DNA of 64,000 bases from Thermus parvatiensis. GTDB taxonomy: Bacteria > Deinococcota > Deinococci > Deinococcales > Thermaceae. Location: positions 1,630,001-1,694,000 of the forward strand of contig NZ_CP014141.1 in assembly GCF_001535545.1 (NCBI RefSeq), given 5' to 3'. Position 1 is the first letter of the stretch. Each line of letters opens with the position of its first letter. The position numbers were made by a program, and so were the translations under genes. The notes beneath the pieces were generated by a model. That model worked only from the letters and a program-made list of their open reading frames with translations. It was not told where the DNA came from and made no database searches. This document shows, piece after piece, positions 18,058 to 26,191 of the stretch.

Positions 18058-19746
18058 CCGACATTCCGCACCCCTCTCCCTTGGCCTTAGGATTTTGGGA
18101 TGGAAACCACACCCAACCTACAGGTGTACGACCTGGGCCACCTGGGCCTGGTGGCCAGCATCCTGGATCAGATAGGACTGGTACAGACCGTAGACCGGTT
18201 CGTGGGCCCAAGGCCGGGCGAAAAGGTCTCCACTGGCATGGCCCTCAAGGCCGCCATACTGAACGCCCTGGGCTTCGTCACCTCTCCCCTCTACCTCTTC
18301 GGCCACTTCTTCCAGGGCAAGCCCACCGAGCTGCTCCTGGGGCCCGGCATCACCCCCGAACTTTTGAACGACGACCGCATGGGCCGGATGCTGGACAGCC
18401 TGTACGCGGCCGGGGTCACCGAGCTGTTCGTGGAGGTGGCTAAATCTGCCCGCAGAGCCTTTCCCTTTCCCGTGCGGGCTCTTCACGTGGACTCCACCAG
18501 CTTTCACGTCCACGGGGCGTACAGGAGCGGGGAAGAGGGCCAGACCGATACGGGGGACGAGCCCCTGGTCATCCGCCTCACCCACGGCTACAGCCGGGAC
18601 CACCGCCCAGACCTCAAGCAGTGGGTGATGAACCTGATCTGCGCCGATACCGGGGGATTCCCCTGCTCTTCGCTCCTGGGGATGGGAACCAGTCGGATCA
18701 GGAGGCCTTGGTTTCCCTGCTGGCGCGCTACCGCCAGAGCCTGGAACTGGGGGAGGTGGTGGTGCTGGACGGGGCCAGCTACAGCCAGGAGAACCTGGGG
18801 GCCCTGCGGGGGTTCTCCTGGGTCATGCGGGTGCCGGCCACCCTAAAGGAGGCCAAGGTCCTGCTACGCAAGGAGTTACCCCAGGAGGCCTGGAGGCCTC
18901 TGCTGCCCGGCTACCGGGGGCTGGAGGTGGAGAGCGAGTACGGGGGTGTGCGGCAGCGCTGGCTGTTGGTGGAGAGCCAGGAGCGGGCCAGGATGGAGGA
19001 AGCGAGCCTCCAGCAGCGGATAGCGCGGGCCGAAGGGGAGGCGCGGAAGGTCCTGGGCCGGCTGACGGCTCGGACCTTCGCCTGTGAGGCGGACGCCCGG
19101 CGGGCCCTGAGCGAGGCCAGCGGCCGACTTCCTTTGCACCGGCTGGTCTACCTGGGAGTGCAGGAGGAACGCCAATGGGAGCGGGTGGGCCGGCCGCGCA
19201 AGGGGGAGCGACCCTTGGCGGTGGTCTACCGCCTGCGGGCCCGCCTGGAGGTGGATCAGGAGAAGCTGGAGCGGGCGAGGCGGGGCCTGGGGCGATTCCT
19301 CCTGGCCACGAACGTGCTGGACCGGGAGGGGCTTCCCCCTCAGGAGGTGCTGAGGCGGTACAAGGACCAGGCCCGGACGGTGGAGCGGGGGTTCCGGTTT
19401 CTGAAGGACCCCCTGTTCTTTGCGGAGAGCACCTTCTTGAAGCGGCCCGAGCGGGTGATGGCCCTGGGGATGGTGATGGCCCTGGCCCTTCTGGTGTACG
19501 CCCTGGGGGAGTGGGCGCTGAGGCGGAGGCTTTGGGAGACGGGGTCCAGCCTGCCGGACCAGAAGGGGAGACCCACAGCCAAGCCCACCTTGCGCTGGGT
19601 GTTTCAACTCTTTATGTGGGTCCGACTGGTGGAGCTGGGGGGCAGGTGGCTGGTTCTCAACCTGGCGCCCCATCACGAGACCGCGGTGCGCCTCCTGGGG
19701 GCCGGGCGATATTACCTGCTGGAGTGAAGGGGGTGCGGAATGTGGG
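18058..19746 (+). mobile_element. IS1634-family insertion sequence, 1689 bp
   Basis: Terminal inverted repeats CCGACATTCCGCACCCC (left, from 18058) and CCCACATTCCGCACCCC (complement of the right end at 19746), one mismatch in 17. It is flanked by a 5-bp duplication ATTGA at 18053-18057 and 19747-19751. Removing the element plus one ATTGA restores the radical SAM reading frame. It carries one transposase gene. Confidence 0.9.
18100..19727 (+). CDS. IS1634-family transposase (one-base frameshift)
   Basis: 542 residues when repaired. It begins TPNLQVYDLGHLGLVASILDQIGL, the N-terminal domain typical of this family. The DDE catalytic residues are likely Asp in LHVDSTSFHVHG, Asp in GDGNQSDQEAL and Glu in RTVERGFRFLKDP. 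The frame breaks at about 18655-18660; adding one G to the G run gives ICADTGGIPLLFAPGDGNQ. All catalytic segments are otherwise intact, so the element may be active. Confidence 0.9.
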
Positions 19747-21130
19747 ATTGATACAGGCAATTTTATATTGGCTTACGAGGAGGACCTCGAAGAAGGATTA
19801 GGCTCGGAATACGAAAGGCTTTGGGTCGAAGACGTGCCCCTTGTCCTTGCCAGCGACGCTAGCGTTGTCCTACGCAGAGAGCGGTTCGGGGGAATACTCT
19901 ACGGCTTTAAGAGGGGCATTTTTCTCAATCAGGAAGCCTTCGACCTTGTTAGATCCTTTGTAGTTGCTACTAGGCCATCGCTGGCCCTCAAGCAAGTTCT
20001 CAAAGAAGGAGGCTTAAGTGAAATTACCAAGGGATTTGTAGAGGCAGCGGGGCATTTAATCCTTTACTTGATTGCCGAGGGATACCTTCGCCCTTCTCAA
20101 GAAGGGCTGGAATCTAAAGCTTTGTTCCTAGACGATCAACACTTCTCCGATGACCGGTACTATAGGCCTCTATCCATGGAAATCGAGCTCACGAATAGGT
20201 GCTATAGGCGTTGTGCATACTGTGCATACGAATCCGGCCCTGAACCCAAAATACCTCTTCGGGAAGAGCTGACTTTCGATGAGTGGGGATATATCTTGGA
20301 TTCCATAAGAAAGGAAGGGGTCTTCTACCTTGAATTCACAGGAGGTGATCCACTGAGTAGGCCAGATGGATTGGAGATCATCCGCCTAGCGGACGAGCTA
20401 GGGTTTAGCGTTCAAGTTAACACCGACTTGTCCGTGTTGCGAGATAGCGACTTAGATAAGATTGCGTCCACAAAAAATCTGAACTTCGTGGGTACCACTT
20501 TAGACGGATCTAGTCCGGATAGCCACGATTTGCTTCGGGGTAAGGGGGGATTTAAGACTACCTTGCGGCAGATAAGTCTCATTGCCAAAGCCGGTATCCC
20601 TCTGGCTGTCTTCACGGTAGTTCACAAGAAGAACTACACTGAGATTAGAAAGATAGGTGAAATCGCAACACAAAACAACGCTATGTATGGGATTGCGCCC
20701 ATGTATCCCGCAGGGCGCGGGGCAAGCTTGAATCATCTCGTTCTTAGCCAGGAAGAGTGGGACTTCGCTGTAGGGGAATACATGGACATGGTTAGATTAG
20801 GTGCGATTAAGCCCCACCAAAGGCTGTGGTATAAGCTTTCTAGAGAACTTAGATCGGAAAACCCGGCCCGCGATCAGATATGGCTTACCTCTAGGGGTAA
20901 TCGTGCTCTTCGCGTAGATCCGAGGGGTAATGTCTACGTTTCTGCCAAATTGCGTGAGTGGCGGCCCAGGTATTCGTTCTTCGGCAACCTTCTAACGAGC
21001 ACTTTAGCCGACATTTGGGAGAATTCGCCTCTACTGCAAGAGCTACGGAAAATACCTGTTCAACCGAACTTCTTTGATGCCGTGGACATTCGGACTATCC
21101 CCAATTACACCAGCGAAATCCCTCTAGCTG

Positions 21131-22345
21131 ATGGCTCAGCGTCCCAGCATGGCTAAGGATTTAACTCCGCCCTCGGGTACCTTCTCCTTCTTCCTCCTCG
21201 CCTTCCTTCTAACCCTGACCGGCCAGGGCCTGGTGGTGGCGGGCCTATGGCGGTTCCTGGAAGCGGGAGCCTCGGGGCTACAAACTTCGGTCCTCACCCT
21301 GGTTCAAGCCTTAGCGAGCATCCTGACCCCCTTTCTCCTCCAATCCTGGCTTGAGACCAGGCCCCAAATGGTGCTCCGCCTCCTCGCCTTTGGCCTTGGG
21401 GTAGCGGCCCTCCTCGCCCTGGGAAGCCCTGGCCTTAGCACCTTTCTTCTCCTTTACGCCGCCTTGCTCGCCCTCTTCCTCTTCCTTACGGCTGCTCTGG
21501 CCATCTACGGCGTTTTACTGGGAAGCGCCCTGCCCCGCCTCTTCCCTAAGGAGGCCCTGTCCCAGGCCAACGCCCGCTGGGAAATGGCCAATACCTTGGG
21601 CCTGGTCCTGGCCCCCCTCATAGGGGGCTTTGCCGTGGACCGCCTGGGGCCCTACGCCCTTCCCCTCTTCGCCCTTCCTCTGGGGGTGGCCCTGGTCCTC
21701 CTCCTGGGCCTGAAGGCCCCTCCTCCCCTAGGCCCTTCCGAAGGGAGGCGGAAGGCCTTTGGGGGTGTACCCTTGGGTGTTCTCCTCCCCGTTGCTCTAC
21801 CTGCCCTTCTCCCTGCCCTGGCCCTCACGGGGGGCGGGGTCCTCACCGCTCTTCTCTTCCACGACCTCAAGCGGCCCGAGGGGCTAGGTATCGCCTGGGC
21901 GGGCTTTAGCCTGGGGGGCTTCCTTGTGGCCCAGGCCCTTACCCGCGTCTCCCTCCCCCCGGTCCTTGGCCTCCTCGGGGGGCTTGGCCTCCTGGGCCTG
22001 GGCAACCTGGGGAACGGCCTCCTCCCTTACCCCCACCTCCTCCTCGGGTCTTTGGTCTCGGGGGCGGGGGTTTCCGTGGCCCGGATCGCCTTCCGGACCT
22101 TCCTCCAGCGGCTTGCCCCCCCGGAGACCCTGGTGGGCCTCTTTGCCTACGTCAACGTCCTCACCCAGACGGCCCGGGTCCTGGGCTCCCCCTTGGGCGG
22201 GGGGCTTGGGGACCTCCTGGGGCCCAGGGGGGCCTTCGTGGCCTTTGGGAGCGTTTTCCTCCTGGCCTCCCTTCTCTTTCCCCCTCTCCTCCGCCTCTCC
22301 CAAAGGGTTCTCTCCCCTCGTGGTGACGCCGAGGGGCGTGGGTGA
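21131..22345 (+). CDS. MFS exporter 1 of the island
   Basis: A 404-residue major facilitator protein (398 if translation starts at ATG 21149). About 12 hydrophobic helices, with LTLTGQGLVVAGLWRFLEAG at the start, GSALPRLFPKEALSQANARWEMANTLGLVLAPLIGGFAVDRLG in the middle, and a long Leu/Gly-rich second half. The start overlaps the end of the radical SAM gene by 26 nt, which strongly suggests joint translation and a shared function. Unlike its upstream neighbour it has normal high G+C (44 of 60 at 21601-21660). The substrate is unknown; export of the radical SAM product is my inference. Confidence 0.82.
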   Translation: MAQRPSMAKDLTPPSGTFSFFLLAFLLTLTGQGLVVAGLWRFLEAGASGLQTSVLTLVQALASILTPFLLQSWLETRPQMVLRLLAFGLGVAALLALGSPGLSTFLLLYAALLALFLFLTAALAIYGVLLGSALPRLFPKEALSQANARWEMANTLGLVLAPLIGGFAVDRLGPYALPLFALPLGVALVLLLGLKAPPPLGPSEGRRKAFGGVPLGVLLPVALPALLPALALTGGGVLTALLFHDLKRPEGLGIAWAGFSLGGFLVAQALTRVSLPPVLGLLGGLGLLGLGNLGNGLLPYPHLLLGSLVSGAGVSVARIAFRTFLQRLAPPETLVGLFAYVNVLTQTARVLGSPLGGGLGDLLGPRGAFVAFGSVFLLASLLFPPLLRLSQRVLSPRGDAEGRG

Positions 22346-22417
22346 GGCCCTCCTGGGCTCCACGGGCGGTATTCCCCTGCTGCTACTCTGGGGCTAACCC
22401 GTAAGGGGGTGAAGGAG

Positions 22418-23389
22418 ATGCTCAAGGAAGTGCAGGAGGTCAAGGTCGGCGGCCGGACGCGGCGGGTCCACGTGAGGCCCTTCGGCTGGAACCTGCACGC
22501 GCCCACCCACATGGAGTGGACCCCGGACGGCAGGCTCCTGGTGGTGGAGCGCACCACGGGCAAGGTGAAGGACGTCACCAAGGGCGGGGACATGGAGGAG
22601 GCCAAGCCCTTCGCCTGGGGGCTCCAGGGGCCCTCCAGCATGTGCCCGTTGCCCGACGGTAGGGTGCTGATTTCCGAATTCTGGGGCAACCGCATACGGG
22701 AGATTTCCGCAGGAGGTGAGGCCGAAAAGGCCCCTGTCTTTTTGGATGGTCTAATTCGGCCCTACAGCCTAGCGGCTCTAGGAAAGGCGCACGTAAGAAT
22801 TTTTGCCGTGGCTTCCAAGGAACCCACGGCCTTTCGTGATGTTGCAGGGGCTGTGTACGAAATTACAACCGGCACTCCAGAAATCCTCATCGATCAGATA
22901 CCGGCTCACCGTTCCCCTGGCTTAGAAGGTCTAGCCCCCAGATGGTCTTGGGAAAGCGAGGACTGGTCGGCATATGCCAGTGGATGTAGCAAAACCTCTT
23001 GGATAGACGATGGAGGAGGTGGTGGAGGCGGAGGAAGGCTTCTAGCTATAGCTACGAGCAGCTTGGGCAGGGTCTTGATCTATCCTGTTAGCGAGGGAAG
23101 GCGGGATCTTCTTTCTGCAGCTCTTGATTACACGCTGGCCTTGGATGTTGGCGAAATGGGGGGCATCAGAACGCATCCCCAAAATGGCAAAATTTATGTA
23201 ACCAAACCCCGAGAAGGAGAAATTCTTGCTCTGGACAAGGAAACCCCAGATAGCTACACTTTCCACCCTCCCGTGGTCAGGGGCTTACCAACACCAACCT
23301 GCGTTAGGTTTACGCCAGACCTGGAAGGCCTCCTCGTCTGCTCACCCACCAACGGCGTAATCTGGGAAGTTCGCGGCGCCATTGTGTAG
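22418..23389 (+). CDS. Beta-propeller (NHL/SMP-30-like) protein 1
   Basis: A 323-residue protein of repeated blade-like segments: MEWTPDGRLLVVERTTGKVKDVTKGG (33-58), GPSSMCPLPDGRVLISEFWGNRIREISAGG (71-100), GGIRTHPQNGKIYVTKPREGEILALD and PTPTCVRFTPDLEGLLVCSPTNGVIWEV. It has no signal peptide. I start it at ATG 22418 because the paralogue has GTA, not a start codon, at the upstream GTG position, and AAGGGGG lies about 8 nt before the ATG. The first 60 codons are high G+C and nearly identical to propeller 2; the rest is lower in G+C. Residues 199-206 are eight consecutive glycines after WIDD. Function unknown: enzyme (lactonase-like) or modified substrate. Confidence 0.72.
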   Translation: MLKEVQEVKVGGRTRRVHVRPFGWNLHAPTHMEWTPDGRLLVVERTTGKVKDVTKGGDMEEAKPFAWGLQGPSSMCPLPDGRVLISEFWGNRIREISAGGEAEKAPVFLDGLIRPYSLAALGKAHVRIFAVASKEPTAFRDVAGAVYEITTGTPEILIDQIPAHRSPGLEGLAPRWSWESEDWSAYASGCSKTSWIDDGGGGGGGGRLLAIATSSLGRVLIYPVSEGRRDLLSAALDYTLALDVGEMGGIRTHPQNGKIYVTKPREGEILALDKETPDSYTFHPPVVRGLPTPTCVRFTPDLEGLLVCSPTNGVIWEVRGAIV

Positions 23390-24532
23390 GAGCTTTACGC
23401 CCTTTTCCATTCTGCTCGCTGCGGAAGGCATGCGCCTTTTCGCGTCGGGCTTCTTTTACCTCCCTGTGTACCTCTTGGCTGCGGAAAAGGCCAGGACCCC
23501 TATAGAAGCCACGCTCCCCAGACCCTCGTCTACACCTTGGGGTTCGCGAGCTTGTGGGTGGGTGCCCTTCTGGATCGCTCGGACCGGAAGCGGGTTCTGG
23601 TCCTTTCCACCCTCGGCCAGGCCGCCCTGGCCCTCGCCCTTCTCCCCGCCCCGGGCTTGCCTCTTCCCTATCTCCTCGTTCTCCTTCTGCTCTTTGAGTT
23701 CCTGGACCGCTTCCGCGCCTTGGGTGCGGGGCTTTACCTGAGGAGCCTGGTACCGAAGGAAAACTACGAGCCCAGGTTAGGGCAGCTCTCCGCCCTGCAC
23801 TTCGCCGCCGACAGCCTAGCCGAGCCCCTCGCCGGAACCGCCTACGCCAAAAGCACAGCCCTGCCTCCGCTTCTCGGGGGACCCTTGCTCCTCCTCTCCG
23901 GCCTCCTCTACGCCCGCCTACCCCCGGCCCCTCCCCCAAAGCCGAGAGCTCCCTTTCGGCTGGGAGAAGCCTTCGCCGGGCTCCACTTCTTCCTTCGCCA
24001 CCCCCTGCTCCGACGGGTTTTCCTGATCGCCCGCCTCCATGGTTTGGTCCACGGGCTCCTCTTTGCCCTTCTGCCCCTCTATGTGCTCCGCAGCCTGGAG
24101 GCCCCGCCTTGGGTCTACGGCCTCCTCTCGGGGGCCTGGGGCATGGGCTCGGCCGCCGGAGCCCTCCTCTTGGGTAGGCTTCTTTCCGCAGGGCGCGGCT
24201 TGCTAGCCACGGTGAGCCTGTTTCTCATGGGTGGGGTCCTGCTGGGCTTGGCGCTTCTCCCCCCGTGGCCCGTGGCGGTAGGCCTGGCCTTCCTCTTCGG
24301 CGTAGGGCAGCAGTTTTGGAGTTTGTTGGTCACCGGCCTCACCTACCGGGAGTTGCCCGAGGAACTTGTGGGCCGGGGTATGGGAGGAGTGGCCTTTGTT
24401 TCGGGCCTACTCGCCCCCTTAGGCCCCCTCCTGGGCGGGGCCCTGGCAGGGGTGGCCCTCCCCCTCCCCTTCCTCCTGGCCGGGGGGCTCCTCCTCGCCC
24501 TCGCCCCCTGGGCGGGAAGGGGGTGGCGGTGA
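23382..24532 (+). CDS. MFS exporter 2 of the island (one-base frameshift)
   Basis: About 383 residues when repaired. The frame starting near TTG 23382 (or ATG 23430) contains LLAAEGMRLFASGFFYLPVYLLAAEKA, then breaks at about 23520. Adding one C to the CCCC run restores QTLVYTLGFASLWVGALLDRSDRKRVLVLSTLG, including the MFS loop motif DRSDRK. It then runs through about ten more helices to GGLLLALAPWAG. It overlaps the propeller 1 stop by 8 nt, and the propeller-MFS order recurs at 25.6-27.3 kb. The start codon is uncertain. Confidence 0.78.
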
Positions 24533-24605
24533 AGGCAGGCTAGGTCTCGCCAGCAAACGCGGCTTTGTGGCGCCGGAATGGGGGCCGTGGTAAAGTGAGA
24601 AGGGA

Positions 24606-24848
24606 ATGGTAAAGTCCAGGGTAAGCAGTAAAGGGCAGATCACCCTTCCCAAGGCGATCCGGGAGGCCCTTGGCCTCCGCCCGGGAGAAGAGGTGGTCTT
24701 TGAGCTCCGGGAAGGAGGGGCCTTCCTCCGCCCCCGGCGCCGCGTACCCCTGGAGGCCTTGCTCGGGCGCCTGAAGGGCAAGCGGGGGTTCCCCGGGGAA
24801 GAGGCGGAGAGGCGGGCGCGGGAGGAGGCGTGGAGGGAAGGGGCTTGA
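24606..24848 (+). CDS. vapB: AbrB/MazE-type antitoxin
   Basis: An 80-residue protein. The N-terminal swapped-hairpin DNA-binding fold is clear: VSSKGQITLPKAIREALGLRPGEEVVFELREGG. The charged C-terminal tail (RRAREEAWREGA) would wrap the toxin. It lies directly upstream of a PIN-domain gene with a 4-nt overlap. As in other VapB-type antitoxins it probably autoregulates the pair. The pair sits between the two propeller-MFS modules and was perhaps inserted or retained as an island stabiliser. Confidence 0.9.
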   Translation: MVKSRVSSKGQITLPKAIREALGLRPGEEVVFELREGGAFLRPRRRVPLEALLGRLKGKRGFPGEEAERRAREEAWREGA

Positions 24849-25246
24849 AGCCCTACTATCTGGACACCTCCCTGATGCTCCGCCTCCTGACCGGGGACCC
24901 TCCGGAGCTTGCCGCCCAAGCCCTGGAGGTGTTTCGCGGGGCCGAGGAGGGGCGCTACACCCTGGCCGTCCACCCCTTGGCGGTGGCCGAGGCCTTCTAC
25001 ACCCTGGTCTCCTTCTACGGGGTGGGGCGGGCCGAGGCGGCGGGGGCCCTCTTGGACTTACTGGACCGGGAGGGGGTCCTTCTGGAAGACGAGGAGGACC
25101 TCCGCCCCGCCCTGGAGGAGGCCGGGAAGGGAGGGCTCAGCCTGGTGGACGCCTTCTTGGCCCAACGCGCCCGCAGGCAAGGGGCCGGGCTCGCCACTTT
25201 GGACCGCAAGCTGCGAAGGCGGGCCGGGGTAGAGCTGCTTCCCTAG
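24845..25246 (+). CDS. vapC: PIN-domain ribonuclease toxin
   Basis: A 133-residue VapC-like protein. The PIN acidic residues are in YLDTSLMLRLLTGD (first Asp), AVAEAFYTL (Glu), LVDAFLAQRA (Asp) and TLDRKLRRRAG (last Asp). I prefer the TTG at 24845, which overlaps the antitoxin TGA, over the GTG at 24830. Such toxins cut tRNA or rRNA; the target here is unknown. Its end is followed by repeat unit B. Confidence 0.88.
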   Translation: MKPYYLDTSLMLRLLTGDPPELAAQALEVFRGAEEGRYTLAVHPLAVAEAFYTLVSFYGVGRAEAAGALLDLLDREGVLLEDEEDLRPALEEAGKGGLSLVDAFLAQRARRQGAGLATLDRKLRRRAGVELLP

Positions 25247-25453
25247 GATTCGGCCTGTTCCTCGCCAGAAGCTATCCCCCAAGATCCCCGCCGCCCCATC
25301 GCCCGGGCCCGGGTGGCGAGGCTCCGCCGGGAGTACGGGGTGTGAGGCCGGGGGGACGCAGTTGGGGTCCCAGCAGGCCAAAGCGGGCCCGGAAGGCCGG
25401 GCCAGGAGGAGGAGCCAGGCCAAGAGCCAAAGCCAAAAGACTTTGCCCCTCAT
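25058..25453 (-). CDS. Putative small secreted peptide, copy B (CWDPNC motif)
   Basis: A minus-strand ORF from the ATG complement of 25451-25453. It has a longer hydrophobic leader than copy A (WLWLLAWLLLLA), then GPALACWDPNCVPPA with an A-L-A cleavage pattern just before the first Cys. After the shared part it runs on antisense to repeat unit B and vapC, where the sequence is no longer like copy A. The biologically meaningful portion is therefore probably the first 33-50 codons. It diverges from the operator cassette E2, so it could be expressed from the same control region as propeller 2, in the opposite direction. Confidence 0.4.
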   Translation of the reverse strand: MRGKVFWLWLLAWLLLLARPSGPALACWDPNCVPPASHPVLPAEPRHPGPGDGAAGILGDSFWRGTGRILGKQLYPGPPSQLAVQSGEPGPLPAGALGQEGVHQAEPSLPGLLQGGAEVLLVFQKDPLPVQ

Positions 25454-25603
25454 GCCCCCAGGGTGCCACGGGGAGGGTTACGCGGAGGGCCTGGGGTTAC
25501 GCGAGGTTACGCGGGAGGCCAGGCGTGGAACCCCTTCCACGTAACCCCGCGTAATCTTCCCCCTGCTACCCTGGGGCTAACCCGTAAGGGGGTAAAGGAG
25601 ATG
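25267..25603 (+). repeat. Direct repeat unit B, partner of 17666-17989
   Basis: The second copy of the island repeat. It begins with a 3' fragment of the regulator gene (matching its last 18 or so codons and the TGA at about 25342-25344), now detached from the rest of the gene. It continues through the peptide ORF and operator cassette to the ATG of propeller 2. This 355-nt stretch between vapC and propeller 2 holds nothing else. Confidence 0.85.
25476..25556 (+). promoter_or_regulatory. Operator cassette E2
   Basis: GGTTACG at 25476, 25495 and 25505 (spacings 19 and 10, identical to E1). The inverse sites are CGTAACC at 25540 and CGTAATC at 25550. The palindrome CGTGGAA-CCCC-TTCCACG is at 25524-25541. 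A -10-like TACCCT is at 25567-25572, again 10 nt after the last heptamer. The propeller 2 ATG is at 25601. Confidence 0.65.
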
Positions 25604-26185
25604 CTCAAAGAAGTGCAGGAGGTCAAGGTCGGCGGCCGGACGCGGCGGGTTTACGTGAGGCCCTTCGCCTGGGGTTTGAAGAATCCCTCCCACATGGAGT
25701 GGACCCCAGACGGCAGGCTTTTAGTTTCCGAACACACTGCGGGCACTGTTCGGGACATTACAAAAGGGGGGGACGCTTCGGAGGCTAAACCTTTTTGGAT
25801 TGACGATGCTGCTGGAAGGGGCTTCTTCTACCTCGCTGTAGGAAGCCTGGGCCAAATCTTCCGCATAAATCCGGATGAATTGCCGGAGAAAATTACCTAC
25901 TCTGAGTTGGTTGCCCATCCGAATGCGTTGGTAGCCTGGGGGCTTCATCGCCTAGGAGGGATGCGGTTTCATCCCTCATCCGGATTGCTCTTTGCCGTTC
26001 AGCCAGAGATGGGAGAAGTCATTGCCGTAGACCCCGCTCAACCTGGCAATTACCACTTCCAGCCTCCCGTTGTGAGAGGGCTAAGGATGCCTACTTGCGT
26101 AAGGTTCTCTCAGGACTCGGAGAAAATGTACGTTTGCTCCTCTGCTGACGGGGTGGTCTGGGAAGTAGAGGGTTTCTTGACTTAG
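25601..26185 (+). CDS. Beta-propeller protein 2, internally shortened
   Basis: A 194-residue paralogue of propeller 1. Residues 1-65 align closely (KEVQEVKVGGRTRRVYVRPF, then MEWTPDGRLLVSEHTAGTV). At EAKPF it jumps directly to WIDDAAGRGFFYLAVGSLGQIF, which corresponds to residue 195 of propeller 1, so about 129 codons are cleanly absent in frame. The C-terminal blades PPVVRGLRMPTCVRF and GVVWEVEG match. It could form only about half a propeller, and might pair with itself or be a vestige. AAGGGGG lies about 8 nt before the ATG. It is followed 6 nt later by MFS 3. Confidence 0.7.
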   Translation: MLKEVQEVKVGGRTRRVYVRPFAWGLKNPSHMEWTPDGRLLVSEHTAGTVRDITKGGDASEAKPFWIDDAAGRGFFYLAVGSLGQIFRINPDELPEKITYSELVAHPNALVAWGLHRLGGMRFHPSSGLLFAVQPEMGEVIAVDPAQPGNYHFQPPVVRGLRMPTCVRFSQDSEKMYVCSSADGVVWEVEGFLT

Positions 26186-26191
26186 CTGAAG

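Larger units (their letters stand above)
17987..21156 (+). pseudogene. Radical SAM protein with PqqD-like N-terminus and degenerate SPASM domain, split by an IS1634-family element
   Basis: Joining 17987-18052 to 19747-21156 (dropping the IS and one ATTGA repeat) gives one 491-residue frame, with an ATG and leader like those of the propeller genes. Residues about 63-137 (RRERFGGILYGFKRGIFLNQEAFDLV and on) resemble PqqD/RiPP recognition elements. The radical SAM cluster cysteines are C174, C178 and C181 in CYRRCAYC, with GGDP further on. The C-terminal part has SPASM-like sequence (RALRVDPRGNVYV, LADIWENSPLLQELRK) but no cysteines, so auxiliary Fe-S clusters are absent. G+C is far below the neighbours (28 of 60 at 20161-20220), a sign of transfer. 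A product starting downstream, for example at TTG 19768, would keep all domains. Confidence 0.8.

Noticed and set aside
22997..23035. The octaglycine run as a microcin-like heterocycle core
   Set aside because: It lacks the Ser/Cys residues such cores need, sits inside a longer propeller protein, and the paralogue has AAGRG there. More likely a loop or a repeat expansion.
22418..26185. Propeller proteins as PQQ-dependent dehydrogenases
   Set aside because: They are too short, have no signal peptide, and lack the tryptophan-docking motifs of quinoprotein propellers.
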